From Actinoplanes sp. SE50/110 (GTDB lineage Bacteria > Actinomycetota > Actinomycetes > Mycobacteriales > Micromonosporaceae), in assembly GCF_900119315.1 (NCBI RefSeq), contig NZ_LT827010.1:3753001-3817000 (forward strand): 64,000 bases of DNA, written 5' to 3'. Made by a program: the position numbers and the translations under genes. Under the pieces are notes generated by a model. The model was not told where the DNA came from and did not search any database. It worked only from the letters and a program-made list of their open reading frames with translations. Of this stretch, positions 9,164-18,047 are shown piece after piece (position 1 is the first letter of the stretch; every line of letters begins with the position of its first letter).

Positions 9164-9241
9164 CCCATCCTCGAACGCCGTCGGCTCTGCTGTCCGGTGG
9201 CAGGTGTCCGAGGGAGTGAGTAGTCAGGTGTCGCCCGGGAT

Positions 9242-9709
9242 TCACGTCTGGCGGACATGAGAGGGATCGGATCTGCCTAGGCGGGGTACCCGGTATTGCG
9301 GAGGACGCTCCTCGAGGGACCCCGCTTCGGAGCTGTGGCGATGCGGTCCATCCGCCAGCAGATGCTCGACCGCTTTGACGAGATCCTTGTTGGTCATGGG
9401 CTCGAACAGGACTGAGCAGGCGTCGATGCCGGCGAGCCGCGGGTCGTCGAAGTGCAGCGTGCTGCTGAGGATGGCCATCGGGACCGTGCTCAGCAGGCGG
9501 TGCCGGCGTATCGCGTGACACAGCTCGGCGCCGTTGAGTCCTGGCATGCTCATGTCCGCCAGGATGAGATCGGGAAGCTCGCGCTCGGCGACCCGCAGCG
9601 CCGTGAGTCCGTCCCCGACGGCGAGCACCCGATGTCCCGCCCGGTTCAAGACCAGGGTCAGGACGTCGCGGATATCGGGCTCATCGTCGGCGATCAGGAT
9701 CGTTGCCAT
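9242..9709 (-). CDS. Stand-alone receiver protein with altered active-site Lys
   Basis: 155 residues. Residues 1-120 are a CheY-like receiver: acidic pair D8-D9, phospho-acceptor D52 in LILADMSMPG, and Ser/Thr around S82-S83-T84. The nearly invariant Lys before Pro is missing: the sequence is VLFEPM, so Glu (residue 103) replaces Lys. No output domain follows; the last 35 residues are polar and probably disordered. Such orphan receivers normally act by protein-protein contact with a kinase or phosphotransfer partner. Loss of the Lys can uncouple phosphorylation from switching, so this one may be a constitutive or phosphorylation-insensitive variant (inference). It converges with the RsbW-like gene. 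Confidence 0.82.
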   Translation of the reverse strand: MATILIADDEPDIRDVLTLVLNRAGHRVLAVGDGLTALRVAERELPDLILADMSMPGLNGAELCHAIRRHRLLSTVPMAILSSTLHFDDPRLAGIDACSVLFEPMTNKDLVKAVEHLLADGPHRHSSEAGSLEERPPQYRVPRLGRSDPSHVRQT

Positions 9710-9971
9710 GTCCGGGCCATCAGACGCTCAGGCGGCAGTTGGTCTTACGCAAGATGCCATAAGGCCTATCGTTGCTCTACGGCACCTAAAAGCGGGCCGG
9801 AATCGAAAAAAGCCGCGGCCGATTCTGGTCATGCTGGTGACTTTCAGGCTCTGACTGTGCTGCCCAGCAAGGTTGGTCGAGGTCGGAAGCTGGCTCGCTG
9901 GCCTGGTCAAAAACTTGCGCGCTGCTCACAGAGGGGTGCCATGACCGGACACGTCGTCGCATCAGGCGGAG

Positions 9972-10436
9972 CTACCCTTCAGCAGGCTTGATCCGCGGCC
10001 AGTTGTCATCCTCGTCCCCGGACTCACCGCCCGCATTCTCCCACAATATCCGGATCGTCTCGTAGCCGCTGAACAAGATCACCTCTTGCGAGGACCACGA
10101 GCCTCTCTCGCCGAAGAGCCGCTCGCGGACCACCAGCGGCAGGAGGGAGTGTCGTACCCGAAGAGCCTGACCGACCCGCCGCCAGTCGCCGGCCAGCTTG
10201 ATCTGAACCATGTAGTAGCCGTGGCCTCCGGGAACAGCATTCTTGCCCGACCATCGATCCGCGGGCGTGATCCGTACGCCTTTGATCCTCGCCCAGGGCA
10301 CCAGCAGCGCGCGTCGAAACCACGGGCGCAGCAGGAGCCCGTCCTGAGAGATGCGGACCCGGGGCAGGACCGGTCCCAGCCGGTTGACGTCGAGCACGGC
10401 ATCATCGTGGCTGCCGGCTGCAACCGGCACCACCAC
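9972..10436 (-). CDS. Hypothetical protein, possibly PH-like
   Basis: A 154-residue leftward frame chosen over two overlapping frames because its composition is balanced and protein-like. It contains RVRISQDGLLLRPWF, LVPWARIKGVRI and GYYMVQIKLAGDWRRVG, an alternation of short strands with Trp/Arg like that of bacterial PH-like or YcxB-like domains. The tail is acidic (ESGDEDD). No signal peptide or membrane helix is seen and no partner gene is adjacent. The function is unknown, and the PH suggestion rests only on pattern. Confidence 0.5.
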   Translation of the reverse strand: MVVPVAAGSHDDAVLDVNRLGPVLPRVRISQDGLLLRPWFRRALLVPWARIKGVRITPADRWSGKNAVPGGHGYYMVQIKLAGDWRRVGQALRVRHSLLPLVVRERLFGERGSWSSQEVILFSGYETIRILWENAGGESGDEDDNWPRIKPAEG

Positions 10437-10676
10437 GGGTGTCTGGACATTGGCATTATGCAGGTGATACTTGCCAAGTGGATCATGATGCTTCCTGGTC
10501 CGGGCCGGAACGGAATCAGGCGGCTGTCACGGTGGTCGCGGCCGGCAGTTTGCATGTTGCGGACACCACGTCGCTGTTCACGAATGAGTGACCTGGGTGC
10601 GGGATGGCGGCGCGGTGGGGGCATGTGCGGCGCACGCTGTTACTGATCATGGTCTGACAGTTGGCGGAGGGGTGGC

Positions 10677-12824
10677 GTGGTTCCCACGGGTGGCGCGGTC
10701 CCGACCGGGGTGGCGGACCCTCGCCGGTTGGCGGTCCTGCGGGCTACCGGTCTGATCGGTGATCGGTCGTTTTCGGGGCTGGATCGACTTACTGCGATGG
10801 CCAGCCGGATGCTGGAGGCGCCGATGTCGCTGGTCACGCTGGTGGACCAGGATCGGCAGTGGTTCGCCAGCGCCGTGGGTCTGCCGGAGCCGTGGGCCAC
10901 CGAGCGGCAGACGCCGCTGACATATTCGTTCTGCCGGTACGTGGTCGCCACCGAGGCCCCGCTCGTGGTGATGGATGCCCGCGCTGACGTGGGTCTGTGT
11001 GACAGTAAGGCGATCACTGAGCTGGGGATGGTCGCCTATGCCGGTTATCCGTTACGGGCTCCGGGCGGTGCGGTACTGGGCGCGTTCTGCGTCGCCGACA
11101 GCCGGCCACGCCGTTGGGAGTACCGGGAACTGACCCTGGTGGGCGATCTCGCCGCGATTGCTGCCAGTGAGGTGGCGGCCCTGCTGGGCGCCGGGGAGCT
11201 GGCGGTGGCGCATCAGGACGCTGAACAGCAGCGAGCATTCTTGGAGGCCCTGCTGGACAGCCTGGACACCGGGGTGGTGGCATGTGATCCGGCTGGCCGG
11301 CTGATTCGGTTCAACCAGGCGCTGCGGTACGCATTGGACGATGACGCGGATCCGGCACTGTCGCCGAGGCAGTGGGCGCGCCGGTTGCGGGTGCTGCACC
11401 CCGACGGGCGTCGCTTCACCGCCGAGGAGATGCCGCTGTTACGGGCTCTGGCCGGTGAACATGTCCGCGACGTCGAGCATCTGGTGGTCGGTCGCGATGA
11501 TCAACGGCTGGTGTTCCGCACCAACGCTCAGCGCATTGCCGGGCCTGATGGCAGCGTGCTGGGTGCGGTCGCGGTCTCCCAGGACATCTCCGCTCAGTAC
11601 CGCACCGGCCGGTTCCGCGACGCGGAACTCGCGGTGCATCGCGCGTTCATCGCCTCCACCGATCCCGCCGACGCGGCCGCAGCGGTAGTGCAGGCCGTCG
11701 GTACCGCGCTCGACTGGGCGCACGCGGAGCTGTGGCTCGCCGACGAGTTGAGCGACATGTTGCATCCGATCGCCACCTGGACCGATCCGCAGCGTCCGGC
11801 CGTGCACGTGCCGGCCAGCCTCGGCCGCGGTTCCGGCCTGGCCGGAACCGCATGGCATGAGCAGCAGCCGGTCTGGGTGCCCGACCTCGCCGCCGGCGCA
11901 GCCCCGATGACTGCCGACATCGTCACCGGCTCCCGGCTACGGGCAGCGCTGGCGGTGCCGGTACGCGGGGCGGATCAGGCCCTCGGCGCCCTGACGGTGT
12001 TCGCCCCCACCGCCGAGACCAAGGACAGCACCTGCGTCACCCTGGTCGCCGGGATCGCCGCCCAGGTCGGCGCTTTTCTGCAACGGTGCCGCGCCGACGA
12101 GCTTCGCCGGGAGCTGATCCAGTCGAAGGACGAATACATCGCCCTGGTCGGCCACGAATTACGCACACCGCTGACTTCGATCAGCGCGAACACCGAACTG
12201 CTGCGCGACACCGACGACACCACCGCATTCGGAGAGGTGCGGGATCTGGTCGAGGTCATCGATCGCAACAACAGTCACCTGCTTGCCCTTGTCGGGGAGC
12301 TTCTCGACCTGGCCGGCCTGGATTCCGGCCATACGCAACTGCATATCGCACCCGTCGACCTCGCCGCGCTGGTCGGCGAACGTGTCAGCGCCGCCCGGCC
12401 CGGGGCACAGGCGGCCGGCGCCGACATCCGGGCCCGCATCCCGCCGCGACTCACCGTTGCCGGCGACGAGGCACGGCTGCGGCAAATGGTGGGCAAACTG
12501 ATCGACAACGCGGTCAAATACAGCGTGCACGGCGGCCCCGTCGACGTCGTCCTGGTCGACAATGACGGCGTCGCCGAACTGGACGTCACCGACACCGGCA
12601 TCGGCATCCCCGACGACGAACGGGAACTGGTCTTTCACCGTTTCCACCGCTCCAGCCGCGCCCGTACCCACGGCATCGCCGGCACGGGTCTGGGTCTCGC
12701 CCTGTGCCGGACGATCATCGAGCGCCACCATGGCACGATCGCGGTTTCCCCTCCTGCCGACCGTTCCGGCAGCGGTACCCGGATCAGCGTCCGCATCCCC
12801 GTTGCGGCAGGCAGCGCACGATGA
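10677..12824 (+). CDS. Cytoplasmic GAF-PAS-GAF sensor histidine kinase
   Basis: 715 residues. The GTG at 10677 follows GGAGG by 6 bp. Domains: GAF (about 10-170, with LGAFCVADSRPR), PAS (about 180-300, beginning LLDSLDTGVVACDPAGRL), second GAF (about 315-460), dimerisation helix with H-box YIALVGHELRTPLTS (His about 493), then GHKL ATPase with NAVKYS (about 611), DTGIGIPDDE (about 640) and GTGLGLALCRTI (about 669). No membrane segment. Such soluble kinases read intracellular cues such as light, redox or ligands through GAF and PAS. No response regulator is adjacent. It is a paralogue of the kinases at 34693 and 53935, which share the PAS and H-box text, and converges with the TPR-GGDEF gene. 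Confidence 0.9.
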   Translation: MVPTGGAVPTGVADPRRLAVLRATGLIGDRSFSGLDRLTAMASRMLEAPMSLVTLVDQDRQWFASAVGLPEPWATERQTPLTYSFCRYVVATEAPLVVMDARADVGLCDSKAITELGMVAYAGYPLRAPGGAVLGAFCVADSRPRRWEYRELTLVGDLAAIAASEVAALLGAGELAVAHQDAEQQRAFLEALLDSLDTGVVACDPAGRLIRFNQALRYALDDDADPALSPRQWARRLRVLHPDGRRFTAEEMPLLRALAGEHVRDVEHLVVGRDDQRLVFRTNAQRIAGPDGSVLGAVAVSQDISAQYRTGRFRDAELAVHRAFIASTDPADAAAAVVQAVGTALDWAHAELWLADELSDMLHPIATWTDPQRPAVHVPASLGRGSGLAGTAWHEQQPVWVPDLAAGAAPMTADIVTGSRLRAALAVPVRGADQALGALTVFAPTAETKDSTCVTLVAGIAAQVGAFLQRCRADELRRELIQSKDEYIALVGHELRTPLTSISANTELLRDTDDTTAFGEVRDLVEVIDRNNSHLLALVGELLDLAGLDSGHTQLHIAPVDLAALVGERVSAARPGAQAAGADIRARIPPRLTVAGDEARLRQMVGKLIDNAVKYSVHGGPVDVVLVDNDGVAELDVTDTGIGIPDDERELVFHRFHRSSRARTHGIAGTGLGLALCRTIIERHHGTIAVSPPADRSGSGTRISVRIPVAAGSAR

Positions 12825-12864
12825 GACCAACGGTCACGCCCATCGGTGGAGAGTGCCCCAAGGG

Positions 12865-14451
12865 CTAGGATGCAAGCCGGTCCCGGCCACCTCGTTTAGC
12901 CTGATAAAGGCGATCGTCGGCGGCAGCGAACAGCTCCTTGCTGCTCATGCCGGGCTGCAACGGTGCCAGACCCATGCTCACGGTCACCCGGAGACCCGGG
13001 GCTATCCGCTGCCAGTCGTGGTTCCTGATCGCCGTGCACATCCGCGCCCCGATCCGGACACTCGTCTCCGGGTCGGCTGCGAAGATCACCCCGAACTCGT
13101 CCCCACCGAATCGGGCAGGCAGATCACACGCCCGGCTCTGGCTTCGCAGAACATGCCCGATCTCCTGTAGGACAGCGTCGCCGATCGCGTGCGAGAAGCC
13201 GTCATTGATCTGCTTGAAGTTGTCCAGGTCGACCAGTAGCAGGCACAGGGGGTCAGTTGCCGCCTGTGGATCGGTGTCCACCGTCGCGAGTCGTCGGTCG
13301 AACCCGCGCCGATTCGCCAGGCCGGTCAGCGGATCGGTCTGCGCGGCGGCGTCCGCCGAGGCGTGAGCGGCCTCAAGCCGCAGCCGATGGCGGGCCTGGC
13401 GCAGCATCGCGACCCGGTCCATCCGCAGCCGCCAGAGTTGCTCGGCATGCCCCCGCAGGGCGGAGAGCAGGCGTCCGCTCGCCGAGCCGGGCTCGGCCTC
13501 CAAGTCGACCAGGGCCAACTCGAATTGGAAAATCAGTCGATGCCGCGGCGCACCAGCACTGGTACCAGAACCAGCACACGACTGCTCAGCGGCGATCAGC
13601 TCTCGGGTGGCGGCCTCGTACTCACCGCGGTTGCGAAGGGCAACGCCGTAGGCCAGATGCGCCAGTCGAGCATCGAACAAGCGTCCCTCAGAACGCAGAA
13701 CAGGGATCACCGCTTCCGCCAACTCGATGGCTTCAGCGATCGCGCCGGTCTTGGCCAGCGCACATGCCAGCACAGCGGAGACCAAGGCGCGATCCGCATC
13801 AGGGCCGGTCGTGGTCCCGGGGTCGACCCACGGCCGGGTCAACGCGATCACCGACTGATAGCGGGCGGTCGCCTCATCCTGGCAACCTACGTGCTCCAGC
13901 CGCAGAGCCCATTCCAGAAGCATCTCGGCGCGCTGGCCGTCCAGGATGGGATCGGCGGAAAGCCACCGTGGGTCCGCGACGGCTGCCGCGTCGGACAGTT
14001 CGTACAGATCCGCCCAGCGAGCCGCTTCCACGACGGAGGACATCGCGGCAAAATAGCGCCAGTCCCGCGGACACCCCTCCAGGATGTTCAGGGCCGCGGC
14101 GAGCAGGTGCAATCCCTCCTCGAGGCGGCCCATTCGTACGAGCACGTCGGCGAGATCGGCGCTGGCCTTTGCCTGAGCCACCCGGGAGGCGGCGTGATCC
14201 AGTAGGTGCCAGCCAAGGGTTTCCGCCTCGGCGAGACGGCCCAGTTCAGTCAACACGTACAGCCGGGTCTGCAGGACGCTGCGTGCCGTATCCGAGTCAC
14301 CCAGCGCCTCGGCGATCCACCTGTTCTTTTCGACGACCGTGAGCGCCTCGTCGAACCGGCCAAGTGAGTAGAGCCGGTGGGGATGTACTGCCAGGTGCCG
14401 CAGCGGCCCGATGTGCGTGATGGGAACCGGCAACGCCGGGGTCGGGGCCAT
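12865..14451 (-). CDS. TPR-GGDEF diguanylate cyclase
   Basis: 528 residues; the ATG at 14451 has an excellent AGGAGG ribosome site. Residues 1-350 are helical TPR-like repeats (for example LGRLAEAETLGWHLLDHA and ALAKTGAIAEAIELAEAV). Residues about 360-525 are a GGDEF domain opening with TDPLTGLANRRGFDRRL and carrying RFGGDEFGVIF at about 446-456, so the active-site loop is intact. RACD five residues before GGDEF is a canonical RxxD inhibitory site, predicting product inhibition by c-di-GMP. The protein is soluble; TPRs probably bring in a protein partner or ligand. No neighbour in the same transcription unit. Confidence 0.9.
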   Translation of the reverse strand: MAPTPALPVPITHIGPLRHLAVHPHRLYSLGRFDEALTVVEKNRWIAEALGDSDTARSVLQTRLYVLTELGRLAEAETLGWHLLDHAASRVAQAKASADLADVLVRMGRLEEGLHLLAAALNILEGCPRDWRYFAAMSSVVEAARWADLYELSDAAAVADPRWLSADPILDGQRAEMLLEWALRLEHVGCQDEATARYQSVIALTRPWVDPGTTTGPDADRALVSAVLACALAKTGAIAEAIELAEAVIPVLRSEGRLFDARLAHLAYGVALRNRGEYEAATRELIAAEQSCAGSGTSAGAPRHRLIFQFELALVDLEAEPGSASGRLLSALRGHAEQLWRLRMDRVAMLRQARHRLRLEAAHASADAAAQTDPLTGLANRRGFDRRLATVDTDPQAATDPLCLLLVDLDNFKQINDGFSHAIGDAVLQEIGHVLRSQSRACDLPARFGGDEFGVIFAADPETSVRIGARMCTAIRNHDWQRIAPGLRVTVSMGLAPLQPGMSSKELFAAADDRLYQAKRGGRDRLAS

Positions 14452-14717
14452 GCCTCCTCCTTGGCTCAGGCGCGCGTCACCTCCTGGCGAATCGGCAACG
14501 AGTAGATCTTCTTTAGCGCTCTGACCGCGGAGCCCCGCGCGGCAGCATGCGTCTGGCCGTCAAAGCTCAAGCTGGCGGCCGCGACTTCGGTAGGACCTAT
14601 TCCTCCTCGGCGCAGGGCGACAGCAATCAGGCCCATGACGCGGATGCCGGGATTACGCTTGAGCACCGTAAACGTTCGTCGCAGCCTTTGACCGGACTAT
14701 CAGAATCGGCTCAACCC

Positions 14718-15326
14718 GTGGGCAAAACGCTTCGCCGTCGCAGGGCCAAGACCGCGCCTGCATCGCGCCTGGTCGTGCTGCTGGTGGAAGACGACCCCGA
14801 CAATCGGGAGATCACCGCGGCGCAGCTCACGTCACACGGCATGCAGGTGATATGCGCCGCGAACGCAGCCGAAGCCGTGGCCGCCTGCGGAGCCCACACC
14901 GGCCCGATCCACGTCCTCCTGACCGACGTTCACCTTCCCGGCGCGTCTGGCGGCGAGCTGACCAACTTGATCACCGTCCTACGGCCGCGCATACGGACGG
15001 TTTACCTCTCGGGCATACCTGCAGACCTGGCGACCCGCAGCTACCGACTCGACACCCGTGCTCCGTTCCTGACCAAGCCGTACAGCTCCGATCTGCTCGT
15101 GAACACCATCCGCCACGTGGCAGCCGGCATTGCCGAAGTGGTCAACGAAGATTGTCAATGCGCCACGTCGAAGCCGACCGGTAGTCAGAACGAAAAATGC
15201 CACCCGCATGGCGCATCCGCACAGGACCGCGCGCCGGACCAGGGTATGCGGTGGCCTCGACGCAAAATTGCTACGCCTCGGCGCAGAGCACCACAGCCTC
15301 GGCGCAAAGCACACGGCTCTCGTTGA
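14718..15326 (+). CDS. Stand-alone receiver-domain protein
   Basis: About 202 residues if translation begins at the GTG at 14718; upstream codons are unlike protein, but no strong ribosome site marks the start. After a basic N-terminus, the receiver spans about 18-140: acidic VEDDPDN, phospho-acceptor Asp in VLLTDVHLPGASG, Ser in VYLSG and Lys in FLTKPYSSD. The remaining 55 residues are basic, low complexity and carry short repeats of PRRRAPQPRRKA type, without a recognisable output domain. It could be a phosphotransfer partner for one of the orphan kinases. The start and the last 50 residues are uncertain. Confidence 0.72.
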   Translation: MGKTLRRRRAKTAPASRLVVLLVEDDPDNREITAAQLTSHGMQVICAANAAEAVAACGAHTGPIHVLLTDVHLPGASGGELTNLITVLRPRIRTVYLSGIPADLATRSYRLDTRAPFLTKPYSSDLLVNTIRHVAAGIAEVVNEDCQCATSKPTGSQNEKCHPHGASAQDRAPDQGMRWPRRKIATPRRRAPQPRRKAHGSR

Positions 15327-15403
15327 CCGCCGAGCGCTGATACGCGACGGGGCGGTCAGGAACGGATGATCGATGCTCCGCGCGCCGGCGCCTCCACAAG
15401 TGG

Positions 15404-15853
15404 CTAGCTTCCGGCCAGAGTGAAAACGCCTCCGACGGCGGCGCGGGTGTGCGCCGGGACGTCGTCACGCCGGCGTAAACCCCCGGCCGACAGCAGCTCG
15501 TCCAGCCGAGAAACGACTGCGCTCGGAGACAGCGGCTTGGGTAGGTAGCTGTCGGCTCCGGCGGTTATGCCGGCCTGCATGTCGTGCTGGTGAGTGTTGG
15601 CCGAGAACATGATGATGGGGATGTCCTGCGTGGCGAAGGTGCGCCGGGCCAGCCGGCACAGATCCATCCCGTTCATGTCCGGCATGTGAACGTCGGTGAT
15701 AAGCGCTGCAGGTCGCGTAGTCGTCAGCAGCCGCGCGGCGGTAGCGCCGTCATGGGCGCCGATGGTGCGGTATCCGGCTTTCTCCAAGAAGAAGGTGAGT
15801 AAGTCACGAACGTCGCGGTCGTCTTCGGCGACGACGACCAAGGGCTGATCCAT
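15404..15853 (-). CDS. Stand-alone CheY-like response regulator
   Basis: 149 residues from the ATG at 15853, which follows GGGAG by 7 bp; the longer upstream frame is not protein-like. It is a complete receiver: VAEDDRD acidic pocket, phospho-acceptor Asp in ALITDVHMPDMNG, Ser in IIMFSAN and Lys in SYLPKPLSP. A 35-residue tail follows with no DNA-binding domain. All switch residues are present, unlike the receiver at 9242. It converges with the receiver at 14718. Its kinase is unknown. Confidence 0.85.
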   Translation of the reverse strand: MDQPLVVVAEDDRDVRDLLTFFLEKAGYRTIGAHDGATAARLLTTTRPAALITDVHMPDMNGMDLCRLARRTFATQDIPIIMFSANTHQHDMQAGITAGADSYLPKPLSPSAVVSRLDELLSAGGLRRRDDVPAHTRAAVGGVFTLAGS

Positions 15854-16273
15854 CAAAGGTCTCCCGGAATTAGATCCTGATCGTGAACCAGGCGTCTCAG
15901 ACGGTGATATCGAGCCTGTGGCCGGGCGGAAGCTGATCGACTCGCGGCCGGCCGGCGCGGAGCCCAGACTGCTCACCGGCGATCACGCGCTGCTCGGCGC
16001 CCTGGACGGAGTCGCCAACCAGCTACCGCCGGTTGTCGCCGACCTACGTCCAGGTCTCATGGGACGGCCAGCCTGACGCACTGTACGGACGGGTGGTGGC
16101 GGCATGAGGACCTCCGATCGTGCACGCAATCGCTTCCTGCTCGGCTTCATCGGCGCGCCCGATCCGGCACGTAGCCGCCTGCGGTTGCAAGCTCGGTGCA
16201 GTTGTCGATCGACATGACCGTAGGGGCGGTGACGGTCGCCGACGCCCGCAGCGGCTCACGGGACAGGCGTCGG
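15854..16273. other. Gap upstream of the 15404 gene
   Basis: 420 bp without a convincing gene. It contains the promoter of the leftward receiver gene. A rightward frame ending at 16076 reads GDHALLGALDGVANQLPPVV and looks protein-like but has no start codon, so it may be the tail of a lost gene. I cannot assign it. Confidence 0.3.
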
Positions 16274-17059
16274 TCAGGTACCGGGACGGTGCCCGCTCTT
16301 GATCGAGCGCTGGGTGGTGAGGGCGACGGCAAGCAGCCCGACTGCGGCCGTGGCCCAGATGGCCGGTGTGTGGAACCGGACTCCGCTGAGGGTCACTCCG
16401 GTGAGGGCCCAGGCCGCGGCAGCAACGTACGGCGGCCATCCGCCGATGAATCCGATGATGATGCAACTCATTGCGGCTGCCGCGGCGATGGCGCTGGCCT
16501 GCAACAGAGTTCCGAGTGTCGTGGCGTTGACCAGACCCGGGGGAAGGAGGGTGACCGCGTTGATCTAGACGGCGGCGCTGCTTTACCCGGCGTAGATTCC
16601 CACGGTCCCGCCGAGCAGCCAGCGGGTGGCCCGCGGTATCTCGGAACTCGCTAGCACGGCGCGCAGACAGGCGACGAGGACGGCCACCATGATGGCGAAG
16701 ATCGGCAGAGTCGCCCAAGGCGCGTGCTCGGCCGCCAGGAGCCAGGCGGCGACCAGTACGTGCACCAGGGACAGCGGCAGCTGCACCGAACGGTACGGAT
16801 CCACGGCGGACCGCCGGTCGGCCAGTCCCCACACCGCGTGGGCGACAGATCCTGCGATGACGACTCCCCAGATCCCGAAGAACGGGCCGGGTGGCACAAG
16901 GACAGGATCGTTGGCCTCGCCCTGGTCGAAACCCACGAACAAAGGACTGACCGCCTGCAGGATGGCGGTTGCGAGCAGCACGCCAGCTGCCATACGGCGG
17001 TGGCCGACACGGGGCCGGGCGGCTCCGAGTGCATCGGTGAACCGGCGGGTGAGGGTCAT
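16274..17059 (-). pseudogene. TspO-like membrane protein gene with two in-frame stops
   Basis: A single leftward frame encodes about 261 codons of a polytopic membrane protein: PPGPFFGIWGVVIAGSVAHAVWG (first part) through several hydrophobic helices to TPAIWATAAVGLLAVAL and a polar C-terminus. It resembles TspO/MBR-like tryptophan-rich actinobacterial proteins. The frame is broken only by TAA at 16583-16585 and TAG at 16565-16567, within GIYAG-stop-SSAAV-stop-INAVTLL. In the family this stretch normally reads GIYAGWSSAAVWINA, so both stops sit where Trp codons belong. Reading frame and composition are otherwise intact, indicating recent inactivation. The start at 17059 is the best ATG before the first helix. 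A decayed 3' copy is at 50146-50237. Confidence 0.72.
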
Positions 17060-17221
17060 CGGCCTGCCACCGCGCCCCTCACCGTCCGCAGCCAGATCAT
17101 CGGCGCGCACTGCATCCTGCGCACCGAACCTCACCAGTTCACCCCCGAGCACCTGGCCGAACTGAACGCGGCCGCTCAGGAGATCACTGCGCTCCTGCAG
17201 GAGTACAGTGACCTGGATTGA
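17060..17221 (+). pseudogene. Possible GAF-domain 3' remnant
   Basis: The rightward frame ending at the TGA at 17219-17221 gives IIGAHCILRTEPHQFTPEHL followed by an amphipathic helix AELNAAAQEITALLQEY. The last strand of a GAF domain (GAHCVL..EPR.FT..dL) followed by its closing helix looks just like this. No start codon or upstream GAF sequence is found; the fragment abuts the start of the TspO-like pseudogene. I take it as the tail of a lost GAF protein; recognition is by pattern only. Confidence 0.35.
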
Positions 17222-17496
17222 AAGGTGCCGGCCGTCAGCGATCCCGTGTCCGCGCCGATCGGACTTGCTGCGCTGCGACTTTGTGGTTCGGTTCCCGACC
17301 GCGCCCGCGACCCGATAGCCGGCCCGCGTGAGCGGTGCCGCTCGCGGTAACCAGATATTGCCAGTTGGTTTGCGGCCACACGGCTACGCCGCGGTGCCGG
17401 ATCACGCTGGTGGACCCCGCCCGGCCTGACCCATGGGGTCACCGCCGCCGACAGGCCGCCGGCTTCTGATCCGCGTCGCCCCTGACGGGCACCGGA
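17222..17496. other. Gap before the DUF6153/DUF305 cluster
   Basis: 275 bp; together with the preceding fragment it separates the TspO-like pseudogene from the metal-type lipoprotein cluster. It probably carries the cluster promoter. I see no gene and no strong repeat. Confidence 0.4.
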
Positions 17497-17958
17497 GTGC
17501 GCGCTATCGTGGGCGCCGTGATCGGCGCAACCGCGGCAGGGATCGGGCGTGGAGCCCGGACGGTGCTGTTGTTGTGCACCGTGTTCGGCTTGGCGGTGAT
17601 GCACACCCTGGGCCATGCCGGCGTCCGTGTCCAGGATCGTGGCCCGGTGTCGATGACCGCGATGTCTGCGGTGGTGAGCGTGCCGGTGGTGGCGTTCGTG
17701 GCCGCCGCCATGTCCGGGGAATGCCCGGATGATCATTGCCCCGGCGACCACGATCACGGCCACGGCGCGTGGAGTGTGTGCCTGGCCGTGCTGGGCGGTC
17801 TCGCCGTGGTCATCCTGCTGGCGATGATGCTGCTGGCCGTCGCCCGCCCCGGCCTCTTTCCGGGAGGCCTCGGCGCGTCGCAGCGGCGTGCCAGCCGGGC
17901 GCCGCCACCCACCGGTACCGGATTGACCCTCGCTTCGGCAGCGGTGCTGCGCATTTAG
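17497..17958 (+). CDS. DUF6153-family small membrane protein
   Basis: 153 residues if started at the GTG at 17497; in-frame GTGs at 17509 and 17518 are alternatives. A first hydrophobic helix contains TVLLLCTVFGLAVMHTLGHAG, a pattern characteristic of DUF6153. A short extracytoplasmic loop rich in Asp/His/Cys (GECPDDHCPGDHDHGHG) follows and could bind metal, then a second helix (about 90-112) and a polar C-terminus. DUF6153 genes are commonly found next to DUF305 genes, as here. The cluster is probably an operon with the two DUF305 genes downstream. Copper or another soft metal is a plausible ligand but is not shown by the sequence. Confidence 0.7.
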   Translation: MRAIVGAVIGATAAGIGRGARTVLLLCTVFGLAVMHTLGHAGVRVQDRGPVSMTAMSAVVSVPVVAFVAAAMSGECPDDHCPGDHDHGHGAWSVCLAVLGGLAVVILLAMMLLAVARPGLFPGGLGASQRRASRAPPPTGTGLTLASAAVLRI

Positions 17959-18047
17959 GAGCCCCACCCCGCAGCCACGGCACCCTGTGCCGGGCCGTGG
18001 GGCGCTTGCGCCTGCACCTGTTGTCTGTTCGAAAGGTCAATACCGCG

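Noticed and set aside
13257..14342. 361-codon plus-strand frame opposite the TPR-GGDEF gene
   Set aside because: Arg/Pro-rich shadow frame with no start signal; the minus strand has AGGAGG and the GGDEF loop.
15265..15315. Short CCTCGGCGCAAA/GAGC repeats at the end of the receiver gene
   Set aside because: Three short imperfect units within the basic C-terminal coding tail; not enough to call a functional repeat.
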